64,000 bases of DNA from Clostridium saccharoperbutylacetonicum N1-4(HMT) (GCF_000340885.1 NC_020291.1:2107001-2171000), one strand, 5' to 3'. Positions 9,104-18,772 are shown, counted from the stretch's first letter. The notes: generated by a model not told the origin, from the letters alone. Numbers and translations are program-made.

Positions 9104-9793
9104 TTGAAAAAAATTCTAATTATTGAAGATGATAACTCAATTGCTGAAATTGAAAGAGATTTTTTAGAGATAAGTGGATTTGAAACTTTTATTGTGGCTG
9201 ATGGAATAGAAGGATTAAAGCATGCTTCTTCTGGAGAATACGATTTAATACTTTTAGATTTAATGCTGCCAAATATAGATGGGTATGAAATTTGTAAAAG
9301 AATACGCGGAACAATTGATATCCCAATAATAATGGTTACAGCTAGAATAGAAGATATAGATAAAATAAGAGGTTTGGGTTTAGGAGCAGATGATTATATT
9401 TCTAAGCCTTTTTCTCCTACAGAGCTTGTTGCAAGGGTAAAAGCTAATTTAGCACAATATGAGCGATTAACAACTGGCAATTCAGAGAAAAATGAAGAGC
9501 TAAAAGCTGGTAATGTTACTATTAATTCAAAGGCTCATCGTGTTTATGTAGATGGAGAAGAAATTGAATTTAAAAACAAAGAATATGAACTATTATTATT
9601 CTTAGTTACAAATGCTGATATTGTTTTTAATAAAGAAATATTATATGAGAAGATTTGGGGAATGGATGCATATGGAGATATTAAAACTGTTGCAGTTCAT
9701 ATCAATAGACTAAGAGATAAAATAGAAAAAGATCCATCTAATCCTGTACATATCCAAACTGTGTGGGGAGCTGGGTATAGATTTAAAGTTTAA
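9104..9793 (+). CDS. OmpR/PhoB-family response regulator
   Basis: TTG start at 9104 behind AGGGGG. Receiver domain with the acidic pair EDD (about 8-10), phospho-acceptor Asp52 in LLDLMLPN, Thr in MVTAR and Lys in SKPFSP. The C-terminal winged helix (about 130-229) ends in VHINRLRDKIE and VWGAGYRF, typical of OmpR/PhoB DNA-binding domains. Its length of 229 aa is standard. Placed downstream of its kinase; targets may include the neighbouring envelope genes (inference). Confidence 0.94.
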   Translation: MKKILIIEDDNSIAEIERDFLEISGFETFIVADGIEGLKHASSGEYDLILLDLMLPNIDGYEICKRIRGTIDIPIIMVTARIEDIDKIRGLGLGADDYISKPFSPTELVARVKANLAQYERLTTGNSEKNEELKAGNVTINSKAHRVYVDGEEIEFKNKEYELLLFLVTNADIVFNKEILYEKIWGMDAYGDIKTVAVHINRLRDKIEKDPSNPVHIQTVWGAGYRFKV

Positions 9794-9804
9794 TTAAAAT
9801 ATGG

Positions 9805-10112
9805 TATAGATATCCAAAGCAAGAATTAGACATATGCGAAACTTATCGAAATCCAATACATTTGTCTTCCACAGGACTAGTGAAATTTTCGCTGGAAGGT
9901 TCTAAGTGGAAGGTTGCACTCATTTCTGCATGTTCCTAAAGTAAATTTATGACAAGCAGAAAATGAAACAACCTTCCACTAATAACCATCATCAGCTCAA
10001 TTTCACATGCCTGCTTCCAGAAAAATGTATCGGATTTCTAGTGTAGTGTTAGGATTATAATTTCTCAATAATGTATGTATATTCCATTTATAAGTTTGAT
10101 TATTAATTAAAT
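9805..10112. mobile_element. Foldback (MITE-like) element, copy B
   Basis: Starts TATAGATATCCAA like copy A, with the conserved core AGTGAAATTTTCGCTGGAAGG. The inner stem is GGTTG...TTTCTGC with GCAGAAA...CAACC, the second subfamily. The 3' terminal repeat is degraded: the end drifts into TTAATTAAATT. It lies between the response-regulator stop and the terminator at 10115. Confidence 0.75.
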
Positions 10113-10114
10113 TT

Positions 10115-10166
10115 ATAAGTGTAGGCAATAATCTTTTAATAGATTAAAGCTTGCACTTATTTTTTT
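10115..10166 (+). terminator. Rho-independent terminator
   Basis: Outer stem ATAAGTG/CACTTAT and inner stem AATCT/AGATT, then seven T. Probably the original terminator of the kinase/regulator transcript. Confidence 0.65.
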
Positions 10167-10288
10167 GTTTAGCAAATAGTTTAACTTTAGTTTAACTTTT
10201 AAGTATTTTGAGTTTAACATTCACTGATATTATTTAATTAAGATAAAAATGGTAAAAAGAATGAATTTAGCAAGAGGGTGGGAGTGAA

Positions 10289-10906
10289 ATGGAATATATA
10301 CAGCGTACAAAATGGAACATTTTAATTAATGGTTCAGCATTAATTGGTATAATCTTAACAATTACATTTTTTGTATATGGTATTCAGATGAATTTATTTA
10401 CATCTCAAGCAGCACTACAAACATTTTTACAGCCCTTTGGTTGGTTTGCACCAATAATATTTATAATATTTCAGGCTGTACAGGTGGTATTACCTATATC
10501 TCCAGGAGCTATAGGATGTGTTGGAGGCGTTTTGATATTTGGGTCAATTCAAGGGTTTATTTATAATTATATTGGTATTTGTATTGGTTCAATTGTAGCA
10601 TTTTTGCTCGCTAGGCATTATGGACTTAACTATGTTGTAAATATGTCGAATAAAAAAGTTTTCAATAAATATATTAGTTGGCTTAAAAAACCTAGCTTTG
10701 AACGTATATTTGCTATAGCGATATTTTTACCAGTAGCACCTGATGACTTTCTTTGTTACATTGCAGGGCTTAGCAAAATGAAATTCAAAAAATTTGTTAT
10801 CATTATACTTTTAGGTAAACCTTTTGCAATTGCTATGTATAGTCTTATATTAAATATTATAGTTCAAAAATTATTACCTTTAATGCAAGGAGGAATTATA
10901 CGATGA
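10289..10906 (+). CDS. TVP38/TMEM64 (DedA-superfamily) membrane protein
   Basis: 205 residues, mostly hydrophobic, ATG behind GAGGGTGGGAGTG. It has the family's features: an amphipathic re-entrant segment with PFGWFAPIIFIIFQAVQVVLP, a PGAIGCVGG turn, a second GIC-IGSIVAFLLAR helix and the FLPVAPDDFLCYIAGLSKM motif. DedA/TVP38/VTT proteins are thought to scramble or flip membrane lipids. Its stop overlaps the start of the next glycosyltransferase by 4 bases (ATGA), so the two are translationally coupled, which fits glycolipid assembly. Confidence 0.88.
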   Translation: MEYIQRTKWNILINGSALIGIILTITFFVYGIQMNLFTSQAALQTFLQPFGWFAPIIFIIFQAVQVVLPISPGAIGCVGGVLIFGSIQGFIYNYIGICIGSIVAFLLARHYGLNYVVNMSNKKVFNKYISWLKKPSFERIFAIAIFLPVAPDDFLCYIAGLSKMKFKKFVIIILLGKPFAIAMYSLILNIIVQKLLPLMQGGIIR

Positions 10907-11895
10907 AAGTGTTTTTATATACTGGTCTTTTAAAACTTGTAGAGAAAAGTGGAATAGGAAGAGCTATACATCATCAGCAAAAGGCATTAGAAGATAATAA
11001 TATTTTATATACAACAAAATTTTATGATTCGTATAATATTGTCCAACTTAATACTATATTTCCAGATTCGATTTTTATTGCAATTTTATCAAAGATAAGA
11101 GGTAAAAAAATTATATATTATGGGCATTCCACTATGGAAGATTTTAAAAACTCCTTTAAAGGCTCAAACTTCATTGCCCCTATGTTTAAGCAATGGATTA
11201 AATTTTGCTACAGTCTTGGAGATATAATAATAACTCCAAGTGAATATTCTAAAAAAATATTAACAAGTTATAATCTTAAAAAACCTATTTTTGCTTTATC
11301 TAATGGAATTGATCTTTCATTTTTCTATAAAGACTTAGAAGGTGGAAAAAGATTTAGAGAAAAGTATGGTTTATCTGAGAAGGAAAAAATAATCATTTCA
11401 GTAGGTCACTACATGGAGCGCAAAGGCATAAGAGATTTTATAAAATTAGCAAAAAATATGCCGGAAATAACATTTATTTGGTTTGGATATACCAATCCTA
11501 GTCTTGTACCTCACTCTATACAAAATGAAATTGATACCGCCCCAGAGAATGTGAAATTCCCAGGCTATATATGCAGAGAGGAATTGCGTGATGCTTATAG
11601 TGGAAGTGATTTATTTTTGTTTTTAACATATGAGGAGACAGAAGGAATTGTATTACTAGAAGCTCTTGCAATGAAGACTCCAATTCTAATTAGAGATATT
11701 CCAATTTATAAAGAAATGTTTCTCGACGGAAAAGAAGTGTATAAAGGTAAGACTATTGGAGAGTTTAAGGAAAAAATTGAAAAGATACTTACAGGAAGAC
11801 TGCCATTATTGCAAGATTCGGGTTACGAGTTAGTAAAGGAAAAAGATATCAGAAAAATAGGGATGCAATTGAAATCGATATATAAAAATTTATAG
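10903..11895 (+). CDS. Glycosyltransferase family 4
   Basis: 330 residues, start overlapping the previous stop. GT4 features: N-terminal LYTGLLKLVEKSGIGRA acceptor-side loop, YYGHST, TPSEYSKKIL, LSNGID, SVGHYMERKG and donor-site ETEGIVLLEALAMKTPIL. The short length and pairing with a VTT membrane protein and another GT4 about 4 kb upstream match two-step diglycosyl-diacylglycerol synthesis in Firmicutes; that role is inference. Confidence 0.82.
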   Translation: MKVFLYTGLLKLVEKSGIGRAIHHQQKALEDNNILYTTKFYDSYNIVQLNTIFPDSIFIAILSKIRGKKIIYYGHSTMEDFKNSFKGSNFIAPMFKQWIKFCYSLGDIIITPSEYSKKILTSYNLKKPIFALSNGIDLSFFYKDLEGGKRFREKYGLSEKEKIIISVGHYMERKGIRDFIKLAKNMPEITFIWFGYTNPSLVPHSIQNEIDTAPENVKFPGYICREELRDAYSGSDLFLFLTYEETEGIVLLEALAMKTPILIRDIPIYKEMFLDGKEVYKGKTIGEFKEKIEKILTGRLPLLQDSGYELVKEKDIRKIGMQLKSIYKNL

Positions 11896-11934
11896 TTTAA
11901 AAAAATATTTGAAATTTGAAGGGAGAAGAGAATT

Positions 11935-12360
11935 ATGAAAAATTTAAAAGATAAAATAATGGAGTTTTTAAGGAATGAAAAGGTAAAGAAATTTGGTAAA
12001 AGAGTTTTTAATAAAAAAACAGTTATAACAGCATTAATACTTTTGATTATAGTTGCAGCAGTAAAAATATCTTTTTTACTAATGTTTGAGATAAACGGAG
12101 TTGTTAAAAATATTGATGGTAAAAACATTACAGTAGCAAATCTTATAAGTACGAAAACAGTAGATGTAGGAAATTATCCAATTGAAGCCAAACAAATAAA
12201 GATTGGAGATAAAATAGAAATTACAAAAAATTTAAGTGGAGATATTTTAAATATAAGAGATAGAAATAGTGACCAAATGAATAGAGAAGATGGTTCAAGA
12301 GACAACAGAAAAGAAAAAGATAATAAAAATGAGAAAAATAATCATAGAGAGAAAAATTAA
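11935..12360 (+). CDS. Small single-pass membrane protein with charged tail
   Basis: Not recognised. 141 residues, ATG behind AAGGGAGAAG. A basic N-terminus is followed by one membrane helix (about 35-58), then a small beta-rich stretch (EINGVVKNIDGKNITVANL...GDKIEIT), resembling short OB-like or DUF5666-type folds, and a tail of about 35 residues almost entirely Asn, Lys, Asp, Arg and Glu. Last gene before the hairpin at 12395. Confidence 0.7.
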   Translation: MKNLKDKIMEFLRNEKVKKFGKRVFNKKTVITALILLIIVAAVKISFLLMFEINGVVKNIDGKNITVANLISTKTVDVGNYPIEAKQIKIGDKIEITKNLSGDILNIRDRNSDQMNREDGSRDNRKEKDNKNEKNNHREKN

Positions 12361-12394
12361 AATAGGTCCATAGTTCTTGATAAAGGTTAAAAGG

Positions 12395-12456
12395 AATGCA
12401 TGTACCTTTTGCAAAAGATTACTAATGTGAAAGTACATGCATTTCTTATAATTTTA
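12395..12456 (+). terminator. Terminator-like hairpin
   Basis: AATGCATGTAC pairs perfectly (11 bp) with GTACATGCATT; the loop itself holds CTTTTGCAAAAG. A T-rich tail follows (TCTTATAATTTT), not a clean U-run. Confidence 0.55.
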
Positions 12457-12521
12457 CCATAGGTATTAGTAACTTAGATACTATGAGAGAATTAAAAACT
12501 TAAAGAAGGGATGAACAAAGG

Positions 12522-13079
12522 ATGTCATTGTTACAAAATATAGATAATTCAATTTTAGAATTTATTAAAAATAATATGCATAGCTCAATTATGGATAAAA
12601 TTATGATTATATGTACTTATTTAGGAAATGGAGGAGCAATATGGATTGCAATAGCTGCGTTATTGACAATTAGTAAAAAATATAGAAAAGTTGGTTTTCT
12701 AACATTAGGTGCTTTAGCACTAAGTGCAATTTTAGGTGAAGGAATATTAAAACATCTGATTCAACGAACACGACCATGTATAGATATACCTGCAATTGAC
12801 ATGTTGATTGCTAAGCCTTTATCTTATTCATTCCCATCTGGACATGCAGCTTCAGCATTTGCAGCAGTGACAGTATTATCTAAATATTTTAAGAAGTATA
12901 GAATAGTGCTTTTGGGGTTAGCATTATCAATTGCATTTTCAAGATTATATTTATATGTACATTACCCATCGGATGTAATAGCAGGTATCATTTTAGGGTT
13001 AATGTGTGGTAAAGCTTCAATGACTCTATTACAATTTATAACAGGAAAAATAGATGACAGCGAACCAATAGCTTTTTAA
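12522..13079 (+). CDS. PAP2-family phosphatase (undecaprenyl-PP or lipid phosphatase type)
   Basis: 185 residues, ATG behind GAAGGGATG. All three PAP2 motifs are present: KHLIQRTRP (about 81-89), SFPSGHAAS (about 107-115) and SRLYLYVHYPSDV (about 146-158), with the catalytic His pair. Several membrane helices surround them. Enzymes of this type dephosphorylate undecaprenyl pyrophosphate, phosphatidic acid or phosphatidylglycerol phosphate; the sequence does not decide which. It ends the lipid/envelope block. Confidence 0.9.
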   Translation: MSLLQNIDNSILEFIKNNMHSSIMDKIMIICTYLGNGGAIWIAIAALLTISKKYRKVGFLTLGALALSAILGEGILKHLIQRTRPCIDIPAIDMLIAKPLSYSFPSGHAASAFAAVTVLSKYFKKYRIVLLGLALSIAFSRLYLYVHYPSDVIAGIILGLMCGKASMTLLQFITGKIDDSEPIAF

Positions 13080-13374
13080 AGTATACATAATTTTGCTAAT
13101 AAAAATATATATTGCTGTGAAATGGTGATTTTTGAAATTGAGTAAAAATACATAGGATTTTATCATTTATTTTAATAATATTTATAGTATTTCATGTGGC
13201 GTTTACAAGAGTATTATTAATTCATAAATAGTAACGAAAAATCGAAGTATAAAGATTTAAAGGGAGTAACACACAACTTTAAAGTTTGGGTTGTTATCAA
13301 ACGTGAATAATTTATATTTCAATCAGAAACAATAACTATAAAAATGTCTGGTATTTTAAAGGAGAGTTCTATTT

Positions 13375-14205
13375 ATGAAAAAAAAATTCGCTTTAATTGT
13401 TGTTATAAATCTTATTGGAATAATAATTGGTTGCGGTGCAAGCACTGTGGAAGCTGCAATAGAAAAAGATAGGTTGCAAACAATAATAGAAAGAGGAGTA
13501 ATAAATGTTGCTTCAGGATACGATGTTCCATTTTTTTATATGGATTCTAAAACAAATCAGATAAGCGGAATTGATGCTAATATCATAACTGAAATTGTAA
13601 AGCGACTTGGAATTAAAAAAACTGAAGTGAAGAAAGTACCATTTGAAATCTTATTAGAAAAATTAAATACTGATGATAGTATTGATATTGCAGCTAGCGG
13701 AATATATATAATTCCTGAACGTGAAAAGCTTGTGGTATTTACACAACCTTTGTATAAAGAAACAGAAGCTGTTATTGTTCCAAAATTTTCTGAAATTAAT
13801 TTTATGAGCGATTTAAAAAATGCAGTAGTTGGAGTAGAAAAAGGAACAGCATTTGAAGAGTTGGCAAAAAAGTGGAAGGAAAATAACTTAATAAAGGATA
13901 TAATGTTTTTTGAAAATTCATCTGAATTATTGAATGTTATAAATAACGGGAAAGTTGATGCAGGTATATCTGATTCCGTTGTTGTAAACTACTTATTATT
14001 AAAGAATAAAAACCTTTTATTAAGAACGCTAAAAGGTTATACTACTGAAATACCTGGAACTGTAGGAATAGCTGTTAGAAAAGATGATAAATCTTTATTA
14101 AATGCATTAAATAAAACAATTAGTGATATGAAAGCAGATGGTACATTGTATACGATTCTTGTAGATAATGGATTAGATAAAAGTAATATAATTGAAAATC
14201 GATGA
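13375..14205 (+). CDS. Amino-acid-type ABC substrate-binding protein (SBP_bac_3), orphan
   Basis: 276 residues, ATG behind AAAGGAGAG. The N-terminal hydrophobic segment ends in IIIGCGAS, a lipobox-like sequence, so probably a lipoprotein. The mature part has the family order: RGVINVASGYDVPFFYMD, GIDANIITEIVKRLG, DIAASGIYIIPEREK, VGVEKGTAFEELA and GKVDAGISDS. No permease or ATPase gene is adjacent. It has a clear paralogue about 23 kb downstream (36840), also alone. The ligand is unknown; these could also be sensory binding proteins. Confidence 0.85.
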   Translation: MKKKFALIVVINLIGIIIGCGASTVEAAIEKDRLQTIIERGVINVASGYDVPFFYMDSKTNQISGIDANIITEIVKRLGIKKTEVKKVPFEILLEKLNTDDSIDIAASGIYIIPEREKLVVFTQPLYKETEAVIVPKFSEINFMSDLKNAVVGVEKGTAFEELAKKWKENNLIKDIMFFENSSELLNVINNGKVDAGISDSVVVNYLLLKNKNLLLRTLKGYTTEIPGTVGIAVRKDDKSLLNALNKTISDMKADGTLYTILVDNGLDKSNIIENR

Positions 14206-14467
14206 CATAAGTGTAAATTTAACATATGTTATAACTTTAATATTGGCGTGTTATGTGATTTGCATGTGGAATCTATATTCCTGGTATTGGGTAGTATATT
14301 TTAGATTAGGGATTATAAAGAAAAAGCAACATTTATATAGTGAAATTTTTATACACTTTTTAAATTAATATTTTTTAAAAAAATTTAAAAATTGCTTAAG
14401 CTATAAAAGAATAGTATCTAATATTATGAAGACAATAAAATAGACTAATATTTAAGGAGTGATATTT

Positions 14468-16123
14468 ATGGAGGAAAATCCTATGTTTTGTTATCAGTGT
14501 GAACAAACAGCTGGAGGAAAGGGGTGCACAAAGAGTGGTGTATGCGGAAAAACGCCAGAAATCGCAAATTTACAAGACTTAATAATATATCAATTAAAAG
14601 GAATTTCTTGCTATGCAAAGCCTTTAATTGAACAGGGTAAAACTATAGACAAAGGAATAGTTAAATTTGTTGAGAATGGTTTATTTACAACATTAACAAA
14701 TGTAAACTTTGATGCTGAAGTTCATATAAGATTATTAAAGGAATCACAAAAAATAAAAGAATATTTAAGAGATCAAGCACCAGAAGGACAATATCCAGAT
14801 GCAGCAACATATAATTTAAGTGACTCAAAGGAAGAGATGTTAAAGGATTCAGTAAAAGCAGGGATAATGTATGATCAGAATCTAGATGCAGATATTCGTT
14901 CCTTAAGATCAACTATACTATATGGATTAAAAGGTGTAAGTGCTTATGGGCATCAAGCAAGGTTTATTGGTTACAATAATGACCAAGTAGATAATATTTA
15001 TTTCTTAGGATTAGAAGCTACTACAAATGATAAGTTAAGCTTGGATGATATGATACGTATGACAATGAGAGTAGGAGATATGAGCGTGCAAGTAATGCAA
15101 CTTTTAGATGAAGCTAATACTAGTAGATACAAAAATCCTTCACCTCATAAGGTAAATGTAAATATTAAAAAAGGCCCATTTATTATAGTATCTGGTCATG
15201 ACTTGAGAGATTTAGAAATGCTTTTGGAACAGACAGAAGGTAAAGAAATTAATATTTATACACATGGCGAAATGTTACCATCACATGGATATCCAGAACT
15301 AAAAAAATATAAACATCTAGTAGGCAACTTTGGTTCTGCATGGCAGAATCAACAAAAAGAATTTGATGGAATTCCGGGATGTATTTTAATGACTACTAAC
15401 TGTTTAATGAGACCAAGAGAAACTTATAAGGATAGAATATTTTCAACAAGTGTTGTAGGCTGGGATGGGATAAAGCATATCGATGTTTTAGAAGATGGAA
15501 CTAAGGATTTCAGTGAAATAATAAATAAAGCATTAGAATTAGGTGGTTTTAAAGAGGATGAAGAAGAAAAAGAAATACTAGTAGGCTTTGGACATCATGC
15601 AACATTATCTCATGCTGAAGCAATTGTTAATGCGGTTAAGGAAGGAAAGGTTAGACATTTCTTCTTAATTGGTGGGTGTGATGGTGCAAGGCCAGGAAGA
15701 AATTATTATACTGAATTTGCTCAAAAGGTTCCAGAAGATTGTGTTATCCTCACACTGGCATGTGGAAAATATAGATTTAATAAATTAGACTTTGGAGAAG
15801 TTGCTGGACTTCCAAGATTATTAGATGTAGGTCAATGTAATGATGCATATTCAGCAGTTAGAATTGCAACAGCACTTGCAGATGCTTTTAATACAGATGT
15901 TAATGGATTGCCATTATCAATAATTCTTTCATGGTATGAGCAAAAAGCAGTTGCTGACCTTTTAGCATTACTTTCATTAGGTGTAAAAGGAATTTACCTT
16001 GGACCATCACTTCCAGCATTTATAAGTCCTAATGTATTACAATATTTAGTGGATACATTTAATATAACACCTATAAGTGAACCGGATGATGATTTGAAAA
16101 CTTGCTTACAACAAGGTGTGTAA
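14468..16123 (+). CDS. hcp: Hybrid-cluster protein / hydroxylamine reductase
   Basis: Start is the ATG at 14468, eight bases after AAGGAG. The N-terminal cysteine motif FCYQCEQTAGGKGCTKSGVCG (Cys-x2-Cys-x8-Cys-x5-Cys) binds a cubane Fe-S cluster. Hybrid-cluster ligands lie in FGHHATLSHAE, IGGCDGARPGRN, LACGKYRFN and SWYEQKAVADLLALLSLG. 551 residues is the family length. The enzyme reduces hydroxylamine, and in enterobacteria nitric oxide, in the cytoplasm of anaerobes. No hcr reductase is adjacent. The 250-base upstream stretch is very AT-rich; no operator was recognised. Confidence 0.96.
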   Translation: MEENPMFCYQCEQTAGGKGCTKSGVCGKTPEIANLQDLIIYQLKGISCYAKPLIEQGKTIDKGIVKFVENGLFTTLTNVNFDAEVHIRLLKESQKIKEYLRDQAPEGQYPDAATYNLSDSKEEMLKDSVKAGIMYDQNLDADIRSLRSTILYGLKGVSAYGHQARFIGYNNDQVDNIYFLGLEATTNDKLSLDDMIRMTMRVGDMSVQVMQLLDEANTSRYKNPSPHKVNVNIKKGPFIIVSGHDLRDLEMLLEQTEGKEINIYTHGEMLPSHGYPELKKYKHLVGNFGSAWQNQQKEFDGIPGCILMTTNCLMRPRETYKDRIFSTSVVGWDGIKHIDVLEDGTKDFSEIINKALELGGFKEDEEEKEILVGFGHHATLSHAEAIVNAVKEGKVRHFFLIGGCDGARPGRNYYTEFAQKVPEDCVILTLACGKYRFNKLDFGEVAGLPRLLDVGQCNDAYSAVRIATALADAFNTDVNGLPLSIILSWYEQKAVADLLALLSLGVKGIYLGPSLPAFISPNVLQYLVDTFNITPISEPDDDLKTCLQQGV

Positions 16124-16178
16124 AATATAGAAAAATACATTAACAATATTAATTAAAGTATGATAAACTATTTAAAAG

Positions 16179-16219
16179 AATCTAATTGATGAAGGTTATA
16201 TTATCAATTAGATTTTTTT
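16179..16219 (+). terminator. Rho-independent terminator of hcp
   Basis: A perfect 12-bp stem, AATCTAATTGAT with ATCAATTAGATT, followed by TTTTTG. Confidence 0.8.
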
Positions 16220-16328
16220 GTATTATTATAAACGTACATCTATGTATTTATATAATAGTTGTATTTTTATAGTAATAGCTGTCATTAACCACAGTATTAA
16301 AACTTAAAAATAAATACTTTTACATATT

Positions 16329-16757
16329 TTATACTATAGTCTTTTCTAAAATGATAATTTTATCATTTTGCATTTTTTTCACGAGAAGGGATGGTAAGTT
16401 GAAATAAATCTCAATTTCTTCTTGTGTTACATCTTTAGGAAACTTACGTCGTCTTAAATGTGCATATCTTTTATAGTTATATCTTCCCCAAAAATACATT
16501 AATATAAAGCAACTACCTGCAATAACAATGGTGATTATAAAAATATGTATTATTGCACTTACATCATCTAAGGAAGATAACTTGTTATAAAAATTAGATA
16601 AATTTAATGACCATAATACTGTATATAATAATGAAAATAATACAATAGATAATAAAGTTTGAATTATATAATACAGCATGACAAGCCATCCAATTGTAGT
16701 TATTAATATTTCTAATATTCTAATGCTCTTTTTTTGCAATCCATCAATTATATTCAT
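16329..16757 (-). CDS. pgaD: PgaD-like poly-GlcNAc synthesis protein
   Basis: 142 residues, directly after pgaC with a 2-base gap. Two membrane helices (about 15-45 and 68-92) are followed by WGRYNYKRYAHLRRRKFP, the hallmark PgaD segment after its second helix. PgaD binds PgaC and supports polymerisation of poly-beta-1,6-N-acetylglucosamine in response to c-di-GMP in Gram-negatives. Finding it with PgaC in a clostridium, without PgaA/PgaB or IcaB/IcaC nearby, is expected only in part: export and deacetylation genes would have to lie elsewhere. Confidence 0.75.
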   Translation of the reverse strand: MNIIDGLQKKSIRILEILITTIGWLVMLYYIIQTLLSIVLFSLLYTVLWSLNLSNFYNKLSSLDDVSAIIHIFIITIVIAGSCFILMYFWGRYNYKRYAHLRRRKFPKDVTQEEIEIYFNLPSLLVKKMQNDKIIILEKTIV

Positions 16758-16759
16758 GT

Positions 16760-17983
16760 TTAAATACCCCTATCAGGACTATTCCATGTTGCAAATTTTT
16801 TTTTGTTTCCAAATAATGCTTTTGGAATAGCTCTTAATATAACTACGGCACTAAAGTACCAAAAAAAAGTTGGATACCAAATTGCCCATAAATAATATTT
16901 TAATAATTCATCATCATATCGTTTATCTAATGACATTGCTACAATGAATTGAATTAAGCAGATAAAAGATAGATATTGACCTTGCCAAAAGATAATGGAA
17001 AAGGTTTGGGTTCCAATAGCGAGTTGTACAGTCAGTATTATAAACAATATAAACCATGTTATTGACCAAAATATGCTTAATATTTGTTCTATGTATACAG
17101 GCATCAAACGCCTATATTTCCAACTTAAAAATATGTTCCAGTGGCGCATTATGACTTCAATGCCACCTTGAGCCCATCTTACTCTTTGATTCCATAAACC
17201 AACAAGTGTTTCAGGCACCAACATCCAGCAAAGAGCTTTGGGCTCATATCTAATATCCCAAAAACGTTTTTGAAGTTTCCACGTTACTCCTATATCTTCT
17301 GTAATTAAGTCTCTGTCCCATAATCCACAATCTATTAAGGCCCTTTTTCTATACACTACAACAACGCCTGAAACAGTCATTACTTTTCCAAGTAATCTTT
17401 GTGTTCTTTTAATCAGGCTGATAATACTTGAGGATTCACATAGCTGTATTTTAGCTAATAAAGAACTACGGTTGCGGACTCTAGGATTTCCGGTTACAGC
17501 ACCAACTCTTTCACCATAGTTTGGAGTAATGAAATGAGGTATCATATAATTTAAAGCTTCACAATCAAGATACGCATCTGCATCTATTCCAGCCAAAAAC
17601 TCTCCTTTTGATGCAATTAAGCCTAGGTATAGCGCATTTGCCTTACCTGCATTAGTTTTAAGCTGAATAACTCTTAATTTTTCATATTCTGCCGATAGGG
17701 TGTTTAATATTTTTTCAGTTTTATCTTTACTACCATCATTAATAGCTATGATTTCATAGTTAGGATAGTTTAGATTATTAAGACGTTTAATTGTATCTTC
17801 TATAGTATTTTCTTCATTATGACATGGTATTAAAATTGATACCATGGGACTCTCAGTTAAGGGTAATGTGGGCTTTTTCTCTCTTCTGTAATAAAATAGA
17901 ACACCACCAATTATCCAAATTGTACTCATTATAAGTGGATACCAAAATACAAATGATGATGCATATGTTATTAATTTATTCAT
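16760..17983 (-). CDS. pgaC: Poly-beta-1,6-N-acetylglucosamine synthase (GT2)
   Basis: 407 residues, start ATG behind AAGGAG. Processive GT2 synthase: N-terminal helix, then SILIPCHNEENTIEDTI, INDGSKD, AGKANAL, AGIDADAYLD (DxD), catalytic LITEDIGVTWKL and the QRVRWAQGG processivity motif (about 267-275), then C-terminal membrane helices. This order and the FWYPLIMSTIWIIGG start match PgaC/IcaA, which polymerises UDP-GlcNAc into the biofilm polymer and threads it across the membrane. First gene of a two-gene minus-strand unit with pgaD. The upstream intergenic region carries foldback element C. Confidence 0.88.
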   Translation of the reverse strand: MNKLITYASSFVFWYPLIMSTIWIIGGVLFYYRREKKPTLPLTESPMVSILIPCHNEENTIEDTIKRLNNLNYPNYEIIAINDGSKDKTEKILNTLSAEYEKLRVIQLKTNAGKANALYLGLIASKGEFLAGIDADAYLDCEALNYMIPHFITPNYGERVGAVTGNPRVRNRSSLLAKIQLCESSSIISLIKRTQRLLGKVMTVSGVVVVYRKRALIDCGLWDRDLITEDIGVTWKLQKRFWDIRYEPKALCWMLVPETLVGLWNQRVRWAQGGIEVIMRHWNIFLSWKYRRLMPVYIEQILSIFWSITWFILFIILTVQLAIGTQTFSIIFWQGQYLSFICLIQFIVAMSLDKRYDDELLKYYLWAIWYPTFFWYFSAVVILRAIPKALFGNKKKFATWNSPDRGI

Positions 17984-18146
17984 AAAAACTCCTTGAAAAC
18001 TAATATAGAATTCCTTGATATTCTTGTATAATGCATCTTGACAAATTATTTAAGAAAGAAATTAACTTAAACTAGATTATAATTATTATGTGGAGTATAA
18101 AGTAAAATATTCAAAGCATAATTTTGAAATTAAAATTGATAGATGG

Positions 18147-18624
18147 TATAGATACACAATGCAAGAATTAGACTTATGTGGTGACTTAGCGAAATTACAT
18201 ACATTTTTATTCCACAGGACTTATGAACTTTTCGCTGGAAGGTTCTAAATGGCAGCTTGTCGTCATTTCAGCGTGTTCCAGATGTAAAATCTGGACAAGC
18301 CATAAATGAAACAAGCCCCCATTAAGAACCTTCAACAGCTCAATTTCATATGCCTATTCCAAAAAATGTATATAATTCCTGGTTTAGTGATTTGATTAAG
18401 GCTTAACAAATTCATATTAATTTTCTATTTATAAGTTAAACTCTTAAATTATACATTTTCGAAATCTTTAAAGAGATTTCATACGTAAGTCATAACTCAT
18501 AACTGATCCCAAGCCTGCTTCCAGAAAAATGTATCTGATTTCTAGTGTAGTGTTACGATTATAATTTCTCGATAATGCATACATATTCTATTTATAAGTT
18601 TGAGTATTAATTTGGATATCTATA
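18147..18624. mobile_element. Foldback (MITE-like) element, copy C (composite)
   Basis: Starts TATAGATACACAA (altered terminal repeat) and ends TTGGATATCTATA. The core has the same paired blocks as copies A and D. The 3' half occurs twice: once about 18340-18450 and again about 18508-18624 (CCTGCTTCCAG...TTTCTAGTGTAGTG...), suggesting an insertion or recombination between two elements. It lies between the divergent pgaC and the 18773 gene, so may carry or separate their promoters. Confidence 0.75.
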
Positions 18625-18772
18625 TAGTTGGCTATTAATAATAGTAAATAAATTATGAACTTTAAAAAGTTATTGCCAAGTAATTGTTGGAACATGCTAT
18701 AATTGACTTATAATGGTAAGGAGTTTATTGTCATTATAAATTAAAAAATGTAATTAAATTGAAGGTGAAATA

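Noticed and set aside
14206..14467. Operator for a nitrosative-stress regulator before hcp
   Set aside because: Only AT-rich sequence; no convincing palindrome.
17984..18146. c-di-GMP riboswitch upstream of pgaC
   Set aside because: No GEMM core motifs were found on the minus strand.
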